NCBI RefSeq assembly: GCF_003931855.1
Contig: NZ_CP034248.1
Span: 4,402,001 to 4,466,000, forward strand
DNA: 64,000 bases
Direction: 5' to 3'
DNA from: Paenibacillus lentus
GTDB lineage: Bacteria > Bacillota > Bacilli > Paenibacillales > Paenibacillaceae
Below, piece by piece: positions 10,429 through 19,052 of the stretch; the first letter of the stretch is position 1; the number at the start of each line of letters is the position of its first letter. The position numbers were made by a program, and so were the translations under genes. The notes under the pieces are model-generated. The model did no database searches and was not told the DNA's origin. It saw nothing but the letters and a program-made list of their open reading frames with translations.

Positions 10429-10839
10429 GTGTCTTATTCTACGGAGCCTATGACCACTTCCGAACCCCAACGCAGCAGGAGAACGCGAAGGTCTTCCGTA
10501 AAAATCGTTTTGCTTATTTGGTTTTTGCTCATTGGCGCAGGGATCACCACCGCATACTGGTATAGCAACTATTTAAAAAAATCGATGCTGGAGCAGCTTG
10601 ATGCCCGCATACAAAGACAGACAGAAATCATGAAAACCGATTATACAGCCCAACTGGCAGCATTATCTGAGCAAGTAGAACAATTGAACAACAAGGTAGA
10701 AACATTTAACGAACTGCTATCCTTTACCAAAGACAATGCAAGCGATAAAACCGATAACAGTAACAAATTGTATTCCCAACTGAACGATGTGAAGAACCAG
10801 TTGGCCAAACTGCAGAAGCAAATGGAATTATTGAAATAA
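10429..10839 (+). CDS. Small membrane-anchored coiled-coil protein
   Basis: 136 aa from GTG 10429 (GAGG at 10417-10420). A basic N-terminus is followed by one transmembrane helix (IVLLIWFLLIGAGITTAY), then a heptad-rich coiled coil (residues about 45-135) ending LAKLQKQMELLK. No enzymatic motif. Its TAA overlaps the ATG of the next gene by one base, so the two are translationally coupled and probably act together at the outer face of the membrane. Family not recognised. Confidence 0.8.
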   Translation: MSYSTEPMTTSEPQRSRRTRRSSVKIVLLIWFLLIGAGITTAYWYSNYLKKSMLEQLDARIQRQTEIMKTDYTAQLAALSEQVEQLNNKVETFNELLSFTKDNASDKTDNSNKLYSQLNDVKNQLAKLQKQMELLK

Positions 10840-11906
10840 TGAACAATATCAAAGGAATCAATCGGTTTTTCCTGCTTGCAACCGCTCCGCTGTTTGGTCT
10901 TCTGATCGCGTTGGCCTTAAGTGGACCTAAAATCGGCTGGGTGAGCGAACCGGGGCAAATTACCTCAGATCCGCTCGCCATAGATCAAACCTTCGAAGCT
11001 ATCTCTGCGGGCTTGCAGCAAGCTGAAGAGACAGCCCAATATACAGTCTCCTCCATTCAGCAGACGGCTGAGCTCTATCACAGAACAACAGGTACGATGG
11101 CGACCATCGTTCAAGCAGCCAAGAATACGGCATCTAAGCCCGAAAGCATATACAACAGACGAATAACAGCCAAATTAGGCACGCCTAAAGAAACTATAAA
11201 GAGTGATAGGATTATTATTGAGCTGTACAAAGTGAACCCTGGCAATTACAAAGGCTATGCCATGAAAGTGAAGCTAAAATCCCCGGATGCGATGAAAATG
11301 ACGCTCGGCGGCGATAAGCTCGGTGTCTCGGAGACGACCAAGCAAGCGGCATCCAGATACGGAGCTGTTGCGGGAATTAATGCCGGCGGCTTTGCCGATG
11401 CCAAGGGCAAACGTTATCCATTAAGCACAACAATGATGAATGGTAAATATTTGAACGGATTTGAAGCTTCCTACAAAGACTTGTTCTTCGTCGGAATGAA
11501 CAAGAACGGCAAGCTCATCGGGGGTAAGTTCCATAGCCAAGAAGAGCTGGACAAGCTGGAGCCCTCCTTTGGGGCATCTTTTGTGCCTATCCTGCTCAAA
11601 AACGGACAAAAAACGACCATTCCTTTAAAATGGCAAACGTCCCCGCTGCGCGCACCGCGAACCGTCATCGGCAACTATAAGGATGACCAATTAATTGTTC
11701 TCGTCATTGACGGATACGATGAAAATGGCAATTCCGGCGCAACGCTGCAAGAATTGCAGGACAAACTCTTTAACATGGGTGTTGTCAACGCATATAATTT
11801 GGACGGCGGTGGTTCTTCTTCCCTTGTATTTAACGGAAAAGTAATCAACAATCCTTCCGATGGCGAGCTTCGTCCCGTGCCGACCCATTTTCTGTTCTTT
11901 AAATAA
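10839..11906 (+). CDS. Phosphodiester glycosidase (NAGPA) domain protein
   Basis: 355 aa. An N-terminal signal anchor (FFLLATAPLFGLLIALAL) precedes a roughly 100-residue helical spacer and a C-terminal NAGPA domain with AGINAGGFAD, a SPLRAPRTVIG stretch and NAYNLDGGGSSSLVFNGKVINNPSDG, all typical of the family. Relatives cleave sugar phosphodiesters; bacterial members are exported and thought to act on cell-envelope or exopolysaccharide glycans. The start overlaps the stop of the coiled-coil membrane gene. A decayed paralogue lies at 45896-46373. Confidence 0.9.
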   Translation: MNNIKGINRFFLLATAPLFGLLIALALSGPKIGWVSEPGQITSDPLAIDQTFEAISAGLQQAEETAQYTVSSIQQTAELYHRTTGTMATIVQAAKNTASKPESIYNRRITAKLGTPKETIKSDRIIIELYKVNPGNYKGYAMKVKLKSPDAMKMTLGGDKLGVSETTKQAASRYGAVAGINAGGFADAKGKRYPLSTTMMNGKYLNGFEASYKDLFFVGMNKNGKLIGGKFHSQEELDKLEPSFGASFVPILLKNGQKTTIPLKWQTSPLRAPRTVIGNYKDDQLIVLVIDGYDENGNSGATLQELQDKLFNMGVVNAYNLDGGGSSSLVFNGKVINNPSDGELRPVPTHFLFFK

Positions 11907-12025
11907 CAAAGCTATGCCGTTAACGTGAAACAAGCGCATTGTCAATGAAATATATCATATAAGCATTTATTTTTTTAACAGAGGCGGGTATAATAAGAGG
12001 CAGTTAAATGTGGAGGTGTTCACCT

Positions 12026-12133
12026 TTGTTTTCTTTTTCGTTAACGTTTTGGATCGTAACTTTGGTGTTTGCTCTATATCTTTGCGGGATTTTAACCTCA
12101 TCGTATAATAACGATAAAACAAAAGGTTTGTAA
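12026..12133 (+). CDS. 35-residue single-pass membrane peptide
   Basis: TTG start at 12026 with GGAGGTG (12012-12018) at good spacing and a TATAAT at 11989-11994. The peptide has a hydrophobic helix (SLTFWIVTLVFALYLCGI) and a short polar tail ending NDKTKGL. It is too short for default gene callers. Family not recognised; possible roles include a small subunit or regulator of a membrane complex. The ribosome site, promoter-like box and clean helix make it more likely real than not. Confidence 0.6.
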   Translation: MFSFSLTFWIVTLVFALYLCGILTSSYNNDKTKGL

Positions 12134-12199
12134 GAATTCTTCCTCATTCTTACAAAAAGTCAGGTTGAACGGCGCCGTCCTCTTTGATCTAATATCCAA

Positions 12200-12233
12200 A
12201 TGAACAAGCTTCCCTTACGGGGAGCTTGTTCAT
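12200..12233. other. 15-bp hairpin without a T-tract
   Basis: ATGAACAAGCTTCCC (12200-12214), loop TTAC, GGGGAGCTTGTTCAT (12219-12233), one wobble. No T-run follows on either strand, so it is not a standard terminator. It may still block transcription from the small peptide gene. Confidence 0.5.
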
Positions 12234-12726
12234 CATATCGAAGAATAATCGAGGAGAAGGGAGAACAAGTCTACGAATCCGATACAGTAATTAGTAAGAT
12301 GCAAATTAACAGTAGCTATGGTAGCTACACCATATCTTTGGATAGAAAACCGATTAGGGTTAAGTCTTTATCAAATATTGATTTTTTAGCTGTTCATGTT
12401 GACGATCAATAGTTATAATTGGTCTCCTGACGGCAAACAGCTTGCTTGCGCCTTTGGCGATCTGGGGTCAAGTTTTTTAGCCATTTTTAACACAGGAAAC
12501 GGGGAGCTGCGAGTTGTATCTGATGAAGATTATGAATCGATACCTGCGGTTGTTTGGCATAAAGACGGCCTGGGTTTGGATTTCATTTCAAGGTGGGCTG
12601 CCTCCGAAGAAGAAGTACTGTACCGCTATAGGCAAGATTCAATCAAAGAAGTTTTGAAACTCAACGAGAAAAACAGACAAATGATCATGGATATATTGCC
12701 TTTCACCGTACATGCGGGCGTACTAA

Positions 12727-12759
12727 AAATAAGCATCTGCAGACTGCAGATGCTTATTT
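12727..12759. terminator. Bidirectional terminator downstream of abrB-like gene
   Basis: Near-perfect palindrome AAATAAGCATCTGC..., at least 13 bp of stem, with T-rich sequence on both sides. It is 18 bp past the stop of the abrB-like gene on the minus strand. Confidence 0.75.
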
Positions 12760-12777
12760 CGCTAACTCTTATGCAAC

Positions 12778-13023
12778 TTATGTGAGGCGGTTCATTTCTA
12801 CGAGGCATTGGTTACAAATGCAGCGTTCCTTGAAATCACTTACGCCCTCCATCGAGCCGCAGAATACGCACTTTGGACGGTAACGCTCTAGAATGATGTG
12901 ATCGCCCTGCACTAAAATTTCGACAGGATCTCCCTCGTTCATTTGATATCTTTTACGCAATGATTTGGGCAAGACAATTCTTCCCAGCTGATCCACTTTA
13001 CGAACCACACCAGCAGGTTTCAT
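12778..13023 (-). CDS. AbrB-family transition-state regulator with Cys cluster
   Basis: 81 aa. Residues 1-48 form an AbrB/MazE/SpoVT swapped-hairpin DNA-binding domain (GVVRKVDQLGRIVLPKSLRK). Instead of the usual AbrB C-terminal dimer domain there are five cysteines at 52, 55, 68, 70 and 73 (CVFC and CICNQC), a likely metal site. The start is supported by GGAGAGGTG upstream. It probably regulates transition-phase genes, perhaps with metal or redox input; the latter is inference. Confidence 0.9.
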   Translation of the reverse strand: MKPAGVVRKVDQLGRIVLPKSLRKRYQMNEGDPVEILVQGDHIILERYRPKCVFCGSMEGVSDFKERCICNQCLVEMNRLT

Positions 13024-13122
13024 ATTTACTTACACCTCTCCTAAAAATGGTATGTACACAATTAGACGAAAATGATACTTCCCTCTTTATATATTTCGCT
13101 CTTATTCCTAGAATTCCTGCTT

Positions 13123-13330
13123 TTATTCGACATATTTTAATATTTTTGCAGGATTTCATCCTACAACAGCACCATTTGAGACGTTTTTAGTCATAACAGC
13201 CCCCGCTGCTATGACTATATTGTCGCAAATTATCACATTTTGAGCGATAACCCGCTCTTCCACCGATTCATACATATTACCAATGGTTACTGGCTTGCCA
13301 TATTCTCCCGCGGATTTAAGCTCCTCTAAA
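13123..13330 (-). pseudogene. Remnant of a hexapeptide-repeat acyltransferase
   Basis: Reading minus from about 13330 gives EYGKPVTIGN, then NVIICDNIVIAAGAVMTKNV, then VVG-stop-NPAKILKYVE and a final stop at 13123-13125. This matches the C-terminal left-handed beta-helix of serine acetyltransferase / maltose O-acetyltransferase-like enzymes, with a TGA at 13156-13158 in the conserved GNPAK loop. There is no start or N-terminal part; the upstream end runs into trmL in another frame. It is a 3' fragment with a nonsense mutation. Confidence 0.6.
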
Positions 13331-13795
13331 TTATTGCATTCCCGGAAAATCTAACTGCCGCAGCGCCTCAAACACGATAATAGCTGCTGAATTGGATAAA
13401 TTCAAAGAGCGTACTTTGTCCGTCATCGGCATGCGGATTAATTGTTCCGGGTGTGCTTGCAGAATATCATCGGGAAGTCCCTTGGTTTCTTTGCCGAATA
13501 CGAAGAAATCACCGTCCCGGTATTCGTAATCCGTGTATTTTTTTTGCGCCTTGGTCGTAGCGAAGAAAAAACGGCTGCTGCTGTATTTCTCTATAACCTC
13601 TTGAAAGGAATCATGATATTCGATATGCACTGCATACCAGTAATCAAGTCCAGCCCTTTTCAATGTAGCGTCATCCGTACGGAAGCCGAGCGGACGCACC
13701 AAATGCAGGTGAATGCCCGTCGCTGCGCAAGTACGCGCAATGTTGCCTGTGTTCGCTGGTATTTCCGGCTCTACAAGTACAATATGCAAAGTCAT
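13331..13795 (-). CDS. trmL: tRNA (cytidine(34)-2'-O)-methyltransferase TrmL
   Basis: 154 aa SPOUT (SpoU/TrmH) methyltransferase. MTLHIVLVEPEIPANTGNIARTC is the N-terminal signature; FFVFGKETKGLP and RMPMTDKVRSLNLSNSAAI form the knotted AdoMet-binding C-terminus. It methylates the wobble ribose of tRNA-Leu in E. coli. ATG 13795 with GAGG upstream is preferred to the ORF's first start 5 codons earlier. A TATAAT-like box (13852-13857) precedes it. Confidence 0.95.
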   Translation of the reverse strand: MTLHIVLVEPEIPANTGNIARTCAATGIHLHLVRPLGFRTDDATLKRAGLDYWYAVHIEYHDSFQEVIEKYSSSRFFFATTKAQKKYTDYEYRDGDFFVFGKETKGLPDDILQAHPEQLIRMPMTDKVRSLNLSNSAAIIVFEALRQLDFPGMQ

Positions 13796-13880
13796 ACTAC
13801 AGGTCCTCACTAATTTCAGTTTGAATTTCTTGTTATCTGTTTTACTTGTCCATTATAACAGCTAAAGCACTTTCCCCAAA

Positions 13881-13913
13881 ACAAAAACCTCCCGCCATCC
13901 TTCAGGCGAGAGG
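13881..13913 (-). terminator. serC terminator
   Basis: On the minus strand CCTCTCGCC / GGCGGGAGG (9 bp, one wobble) with an 8-nt loop, then TTTTTGTTTT. Strong intrinsic terminator downstream of serC. Confidence 0.9.
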
Positions 13914-13964
13914 CTTACTTTATGTCAGCGAGAAAACGCGCTGACCATGCTCATACTCGACTTC

Positions 13965-15053
13965 TTATCCATTCGACTTCTGGAACTCTGCCATGAAATC
14001 AACCAGTGCCTTAATGCTGTCATAAGGAACAGCATTGTAGATCGAAGCGCGCAGACCACCGACGCTGCGATGTCCTTTCAAGCCCACAAAGCCTTCTTTC
14101 TCGGATTCCTTCACAAACTGCTTCTCCAGTTCTTCGGAGCCTAAGCGGAAAGTCACATTCATCAATGAACGGCTATCTTGATCCGCACAACCACGATAAA
14201 ACCCGCCGCTGTTATCAATCATATTATAGAGAAGTGCCGCTTTCTCCCGGTTCTTCTTCTCGATGCCTGCTAGTGATCCCTGTTCTTCAATCCATTTCAG
14301 TACTTGATTTACCATATAGATTGAGAAGGATGGCGGTGTGTTATAAAGGGAGTTGTTGCCCGCATGAGTATCATAACGCAGCATCGTAGGCAAGTGCTTC
14401 GGTGAATCCTGAAGCAGCTCCTCACGAGCAATCACGACGGTTACGCCGGAAGGCCCCAAGTTTTTCTGCGCCCCGGCATACACCATTCCGAATTGATTCA
14501 AATCAAACGGACGGGACAGAATGTCACTCGACATATCCGCAATCAGCGGAACACTACCCGTATTGGGGAAACTCTTAAACTGTGTTCCTTCTATGGTTTC
14601 ATTGGAAGTAACATGCAGATACGCTGTATTGTCCGGCAAACTCAAGCTGCTTAGATCAGGCAAGCTCATGAACTTGCTCTCTTTAGAAGATGCAGCTTCG
14701 AAAACATCCCCAATCAGCTTTGCTTCCTTAACTGCCTTATTTGCCCAGCTTCCTGTCATCACATAACCGGCCGATTTGCCCTCTGTCAGGAAGTTCATCG
14801 GAATCATGGAAAACTGTGTAGAAGCGCCACCTTGCAGGAACAACACCTTGTATCCTTCTGGATTACCCAACAAATTTAATAAACGGCTAGCCGCTTCATT
14901 ATGAGTCTCCTCATAAACGGCCCCACGGTGCGACATCTCCATGATTGACATTCCTGTACCACGGTAATCGACAAATTCCGCCTGAGCCCGTTCCAATACT
15001 TCCAACGGAAGTGCTGCAGGCCCTGCATTAAAGTTATAAGCTCTCTTACTCAT
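13965..15053 (-). CDS. serC: Phosphoserine aminotransferase
   Basis: 362 aa class V aminotransferase. YNFNAGPAALPLEVLE at the N-terminus, LFLQGGASTQFSMIP (PLP phosphate binding), PLIADMSSDILSRP, then YAGAQKNLGPSGVTVVI with the PLP lysine, and GHRSVGGLRASIYNA at the C-terminus. It converts 3-phosphohydroxypyruvate and glutamate to phosphoserine in serine synthesis. ATG 15053 follows a GGGGGAG-rich site; an in-frame GTG at 15077 is less likely by homology. Single-gene unit with its own promoter and terminator. Confidence 0.97.
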   Translation of the reverse strand: MSKRAYNFNAGPAALPLEVLERAQAEFVDYRGTGMSIMEMSHRGAVYEETHNEAASRLLNLLGNPEGYKVLFLQGGASTQFSMIPMNFLTEGKSAGYVMTGSWANKAVKEAKLIGDVFEAASSKESKFMSLPDLSSLSLPDNTAYLHVTSNETIEGTQFKSFPNTGSVPLIADMSSDILSRPFDLNQFGMVYAGAQKNLGPSGVTVVIAREELLQDSPKHLPTMLRYDTHAGNNSLYNTPPSFSIYMVNQVLKWIEEQGSLAGIEKKNREKAALLYNMIDNSGGFYRGCADQDSRSLMNVTFRLGSEELEKQFVKESEKEGFVGLKGHRSVGGLRASIYNAVPYDSIKALVDFMAEFQKSNG

Positions 15054-15112
15054 TTCTCCCCCGTCCTCTCTTTTCACTTGTTACATAGGCTTTCGAAGTT
15101 TTGATAAGGTTT

Positions 15113-15141
15113 ATCATAGCAACTATTCTTTTTTCCAGCAA
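15113..15141 (-). promoter_or_regulatory. Sigma-A promoter of serC
   Basis: Minus strand TTGCTG (15136-15141), 17-bp spacer, TATGAT (15113-15118), about 60 bp before the serC start. Confidence 0.65.
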
Positions 15142-15209
15142 GAAGATATTTCATTAGATTTGATAGTTTGCAGAAATGACACATTAACGCTTCATCTCAA
15201 CAAAGTTTT

Positions 15210-16100
15210 TTATCGCTTTGAACAAAAAAATTCATATACCCTTGTCCATTTTTTCCGCTCTCCCGGCGCCAGCTCGATCTGAATAAACATTTCCGGGGAG
15301 ACGACATGACCGATGCCCCATACCGCAGCAGAAGAGACCGGGAAAGTGCTGATTTCTCTAACGCCGACGCCGCTAGGCCGATGCTCCAATTCCCAAAGCC
15401 AAGAGAACGAACGATTCTGAAACCCCTCAATGTGAAAATAAAAAGGGGTATCCGGGGTTCCTGCCCACGTAACCTCTCCTCCTTTAATCACAACCCCATC
15501 CAGTGTTTCCGGCTCATCGCTCCAGGGTTTAATATCAAAAGGAAACCTTAATGCATACTCAGGCCCAATCTGGTGGCGGTCGATCCCAAAGAAGTTATGA
15601 TTGTACTCCTCCGTCCGAATGACGCGTGTCCCCGTATTCGTTAATTGATAAGCAATCCGCAGCTGGTTTCCTTCAATACAGATAGATTTTTCAAGTCGAG
15701 CGGCATAGCCAGCACAATCTTTCGGATGTACTATAAAATGAATATGCTGTGCGTTCTCCTGCCCAACTTCAATGCGATAGGACTGAAGCGGATAAGCTCG
15801 ATAAAATTGGTAAGGTTCTTGATCTATTCGGGTAAGAAGTCCCACACCAAGCTTGGGAAAAAGGCCTCCAACTGGGACATCCTCATATCCAATGGCTTCT
15901 CTTAATGAGAATTCGTTGCACAACCCCATGCCGCCTGTTCCCTCCCCCTCCTTAAGGCTCTCTGGAACACAAAAGGAATGGTTACCTTCCCGCAGCGTTA
16001 CCCCCGTAATAAAACCGCTCCAGTCAAAGCGTGTACCCTTATAATCCCCAATACTGGCTATATCTATGACCAAGTGCTCATTGCTTAGTTGAAATCCCAT
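15210..16100 (-). CDS. Galactose-mutarotase-fold (aldose 1-epimerase-like) protein
   Basis: 296 aa. Conserved pieces include GMGLCNEFSLREAIGYEDV, FPKLGVGLL, RTEEYNHNFFGID and SWLWELEHRP, matching the aldose-1-epimerase-like superfamily that binds free sugars. Specificity cannot be read from sequence. It lies downstream of a GH94 phosphorylase and could interconvert anomers of its products, but a terminator-like hairpin (16167-16203) separates them, so coupling is uncertain. Start ATG 16100 has GAGGGG 6 nt upstream. Confidence 0.75.
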   Translation of the reverse strand: MGFQLSNEHLVIDIASIGDYKGTRFDWSGFITGVTLREGNHSFCVPESLKEGEGTGGMGLCNEFSLREAIGYEDVPVGGLFPKLGVGLLTRIDQEPYQFYRAYPLQSYRIEVGQENAQHIHFIVHPKDCAGYAARLEKSICIEGNQLRIAYQLTNTGTRVIRTEEYNHNFFGIDRHQIGPEYALRFPFDIKPWSDEPETLDGVVIKGGEVTWAGTPDTPFYFHIEGFQNRSFSWLWELEHRPSGVGVREISTFPVSSAAVWGIGHVVSPEMFIQIELAPGERKKWTRVYEFFCSKR

Positions 16101-16159
16101 ATTTAACCCCTCTTGTATCCTAATAATAAATTGATCATCTCGCCCGCGATGAACTCCTT

Positions 16160-16203
16160 AAGGAAGAAAACCCCGGCTCAATACTTGCGAGCAACAGGGT
16201 TTT
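16160..16203 (-). terminator. Hairpin between GH94 gene and epimerase-like gene
   Basis: AAAACCC / GGGTTTT (16167-16173, 16197-16203) with a long GC-containing loop and TTTTCTTCC on the minus strand. Could be the operon terminator or a partial-readthrough attenuator. Confidence 0.5.
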
Positions 16204-16249
16204 CCATACAGTTTAAGTGCTTAAGGACGGATACGCCCTCTAGCCCCAT

Positions 16250-18979
16250 TCACTTTTGTTCCAATACAACTTCAATACGCTGGGTGCCCTCTTTAGGGAG
16301 TACATCCAATACAGATCGGTGCAGGAGTCCGCCAATGCCAACAGCTTCAAATGATACAGGCTGATCGTTTATAGTGATCGAACTGATGCGATATTGGCCA
16401 TAATCGAGAAGTTCAGTATTCCGATAGACGATATGCAGCATCCGATCAGCGAATAATGTCTCAACGGAGGCCTTTCCTTCGCTGTCAAATTGAGCTTTAA
16501 CAAGTTTAGGCTCGAGATGCAGATGACCGTAGCTTCCCTTCACCCCATAAACTTCTGTCAACTCAGTCAGCAGCAGCCAACTTGCCGAGCCCGTCAAGAA
16601 CGTATACATTCCCCGTCCCTTTTCATTAATGTATTCTGGCACACCAGGATACATCCGGCTCAGCTCAAAATCTGTAGAGAGGCGATAAATAGAGTCCATC
16701 ACCTCGTAACCTTCCTTGACAAAACCACGTTTATAGAGTGCATTAGCATACATGACTGTCATATGGCTAAACATTGCACCGTTCTCTTTATGACCGAAGG
16801 CAAATCCAAAGGCACGGCCCAGATTTTGCTGAATGCCCCCAAAGTTCGAATTCAAGCGATAGCCAATCTTCTCGTCCTTCAGATACCGATCTACAGCCTT
16901 CGATATTTTACCGACCTGCTCATCGGTAGCGACACCCCCCATAATGCTGAACACTTGACCAGTGAGCGTCATGCGCACGCCCTGAGGGAAATCGCCTTCA
17001 ACCCGCTCGGCATCGTCGTTATAATAACCGTTGAACCATTCATAGCCTTCTTTATTGGAAATCCATTCGTTTTTGCGCAAATGAGCCATAGCCCACTCCG
17101 CTTTGGTTCTTAAATCATTCGCTACTTTTTCGATATCCAACTTGAGCTTCTTCCCGCTAACAACCGGCGTAACAGCGTCATAATATTGATTCAATAGAGC
17201 CAGCTTGGCTTCAATACTCTCGTAATCCACCGACTCTGAAAGCGAGTCTAGCAGAATCGCCATCTCCTCTGCCAGTTCAATCGTCTCAATACCTGCATTT
17301 TGCTTCAGGTAAGTTAAGAGCTCTGCCAACTCCAGCAAGTTGCTGGCGTAAAAGGCCGTAAATGCTACGCTTTCGCCGCGGTTTGGTGCCAGGTCAAGCC
17401 CGTCGTTCCAATCGGCGCCCTCCAGCTTAATATTGTTATGCTCGCCAACATGGAAGAATGGAACGATATTTTGCAGCAAAATATGCTCCAAAATAGTACC
17501 CTCGTACACTTTTCCATCTTGAGTGGTCAGCTTATTTCCATTATCCGCACTCCAGCTTAAATCCCGTTCTGCGCAACGCTTTACGAAGATGTCTCTGAAA
17601 TACGTTTGTGGCTGAAGCAGAATCTCCCAGTCGCCGCTTTGATGTACATATAGCATTGTTGTCAGAAGGGGCCAAGCACCGTGATCCATCCATACTCTCG
17701 GAATATTATTCCGGTCAGCAATGAACTCGCCCGGCTTCGATCCGATAATCGTTGCATTACTGCCATCGATGCGAACACCAGCATAGTTGTTCACCAGCAG
17801 ATTTCTCACTTCATTTGGCTCCATTACCATTAGCGCCAAACAGTCTTGCCACAGATCTCGCCAGCCTCGTCCGCCGCGGCCGTAGTCATGATAAGGCAGG
17901 AATGAGTTGCCGTACAGACGCCGTAATATTGGCTGAAGCGTAACCCATTTCATCCATAAATCCTGCTCCGCATCACCGGACTTAAATTTAATCGTATCCA
18001 GCTTTTCTCGCCAGTACGCCTCATTCTCTTGCAGCAAAGCATCGAATTGTGCTTCGGATAAATATTCAGCCGCATATTTCGCCGGAACAATCCGGTCATC
18101 CGAAATAACCATAGCCACAACATAGCTTACCGATTGCCCGGGTAATAATTGTACGGATGCAAACCGAAGCGCACCGATCGCTTCATAGCCTTCGAGCTCG
18201 GCTCCTGCCGTTGCCAGCGGCTCCAGGTTACGAACGACCGCCTCAGGCCAATCCAGCGCTCCGCCTTCCCCAACAAACTCCTCACTGATCGGGAACATAC
18301 CGACAGGTGCTGTACCGCTGCCCTCAGCACCAAGAACGCTGTAAGTGACCTTATTTATCCGATGTCCCCGTTCGTCGAAGGATAGCGCAGGTTGAACCTC
18401 CATGCCATAGTCAGCAACAAAGATCCGGTGCAGCAATGAAGTAACATGACGATGATCCCGAAGGTCGTCTGCTGAGCGGCCGTATAAAGGAATAGCCGCT
18501 GTTGGCGTTAGAGCAAGCGACGCATTGCCCGTGTTTGTTATTTTTACCTTCATAAGCTCGACCTTGTCATTCTTAACAGGAACAAAGCTAGTCGTTTCCG
18601 CTTTTATACCAAGCTCCGCATTTTGACGGGTAAGCTTATGCCATAGAAATCCGGCTTCCATCTCGGTATACTCGTCATCAGCTACAAATTGAGCTGCGTT
18701 CTGCTTCGCTGAATTTCCGCTAACAGACCATGCACCGTAACCTTCAATATGAAGCCAGAAATTCCGCGATGCTTTGGAATTATGCAGATCCTCCACGGAC
18801 ACCGGCTCCATTAGAAATGTGTTATGCCCCGATGTAATGCCGCCATGAAGATTCGGAGTAATCGCGGACATCATTCCTGCTTCATTAACTAAAGGAAAAT
18901 ACAAATAACTGTTTTTTTCTGGATGCTTTAGTTTGAATACGCCCTGATCTCCTTGAAACTGCCAACCGGACTTTGTCAT
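16250..18979 (-). CDS. GH94 glycoside phosphorylase (disaccharide phosphorylase)
   Basis: 909 aa, full-length GH94: N-terminal beta-sandwich (FPLVNEAGMMSAITPNLHGG), helical linker, (alpha/alpha)6 catalytic domain with RVWMDHGAWPLLTTM and LEGADWNDGLDLAPNRG (the general-acid Asp region), and a C-terminal jelly-roll ending in QRIEVVLEQK. Enzymes of this family reversibly phosphorolyse beta-glucobiosides in the cytoplasm to glucose 1-phosphate and free sugar. The size and the sugar ABC operon fit a laminaribiose/cellobiose-type enzyme, but the linkage cannot be settled by eye. No signal peptide. ATG 18979 follows GGAGAGGGAG; the ORF upstream extension overlaps the intergenic region. Confidence 0.9.
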   Translation of the reverse strand: MTKSGWQFQGDQGVFKLKHPEKNSYLYFPLVNEAGMMSAITPNLHGGITSGHNTFLMEPVSVEDLHNSKASRNFWLHIEGYGAWSVSGNSAKQNAAQFVADDEYTEMEAGFLWHKLTRQNAELGIKAETTSFVPVKNDKVELMKVKITNTGNASLALTPTAAIPLYGRSADDLRDHRHVTSLLHRIFVADYGMEVQPALSFDERGHRINKVTYSVLGAEGSGTAPVGMFPISEEFVGEGGALDWPEAVVRNLEPLATAGAELEGYEAIGALRFASVQLLPGQSVSYVVAMVISDDRIVPAKYAAEYLSEAQFDALLQENEAYWREKLDTIKFKSGDAEQDLWMKWVTLQPILRRLYGNSFLPYHDYGRGGRGWRDLWQDCLALMVMEPNEVRNLLVNNYAGVRIDGSNATIIGSKPGEFIADRNNIPRVWMDHGAWPLLTTMLYVHQSGDWEILLQPQTYFRDIFVKRCAERDLSWSADNGNKLTTQDGKVYEGTILEHILLQNIVPFFHVGEHNNIKLEGADWNDGLDLAPNRGESVAFTAFYASNLLELAELLTYLKQNAGIETIELAEEMAILLDSLSESVDYESIEAKLALLNQYYDAVTPVVSGKKLKLDIEKVANDLRTKAEWAMAHLRKNEWISNKEGYEWFNGYYNDDAERVEGDFPQGVRMTLTGQVFSIMGGVATDEQVGKISKAVDRYLKDEKIGYRLNSNFGGIQQNLGRAFGFAFGHKENGAMFSHMTVMYANALYKRGFVKEGYEVMDSIYRLSTDFELSRMYPGVPEYINEKGRGMYTFLTGSASWLLLTELTEVYGVKGSYGHLHLEPKLVKAQFDSEGKASVETLFADRMLHIVYRNTELLDYGQYRISSITINDQPVSFEAVGIGGLLHRSVLDVLPKEGTQRIEVVLEQK

Positions 18980-19052
18980 ATCTTTTCTCCCTCTCCTGTT
19001 TACATTTAAAACAAATCCCGCTCCATATACTGCAGGTGCGGGATTCATCAAG

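Larger units (their letters stand above)
12200..12785 (+). pseudogene. Decayed beta-propeller (WD40/TolB-like) gene fragment
   Basis: Two overlapping frames share one story. The first (to 12412) ends SLSNIDFLAVHVDDQ. The second, shifted, starts at 12396 and carries the propeller signature YNWSPDGKQLACAFGD followed by VVWHKDGLGLDFISRW. The reading then runs out of homologous-looking sequence into the terminator hairpin at 12727-12759. No ribosome site precedes either start. I read this as a frameshifted, 3'-truncated remnant of a protein with WSPDGK repeats. Confidence 0.6.
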
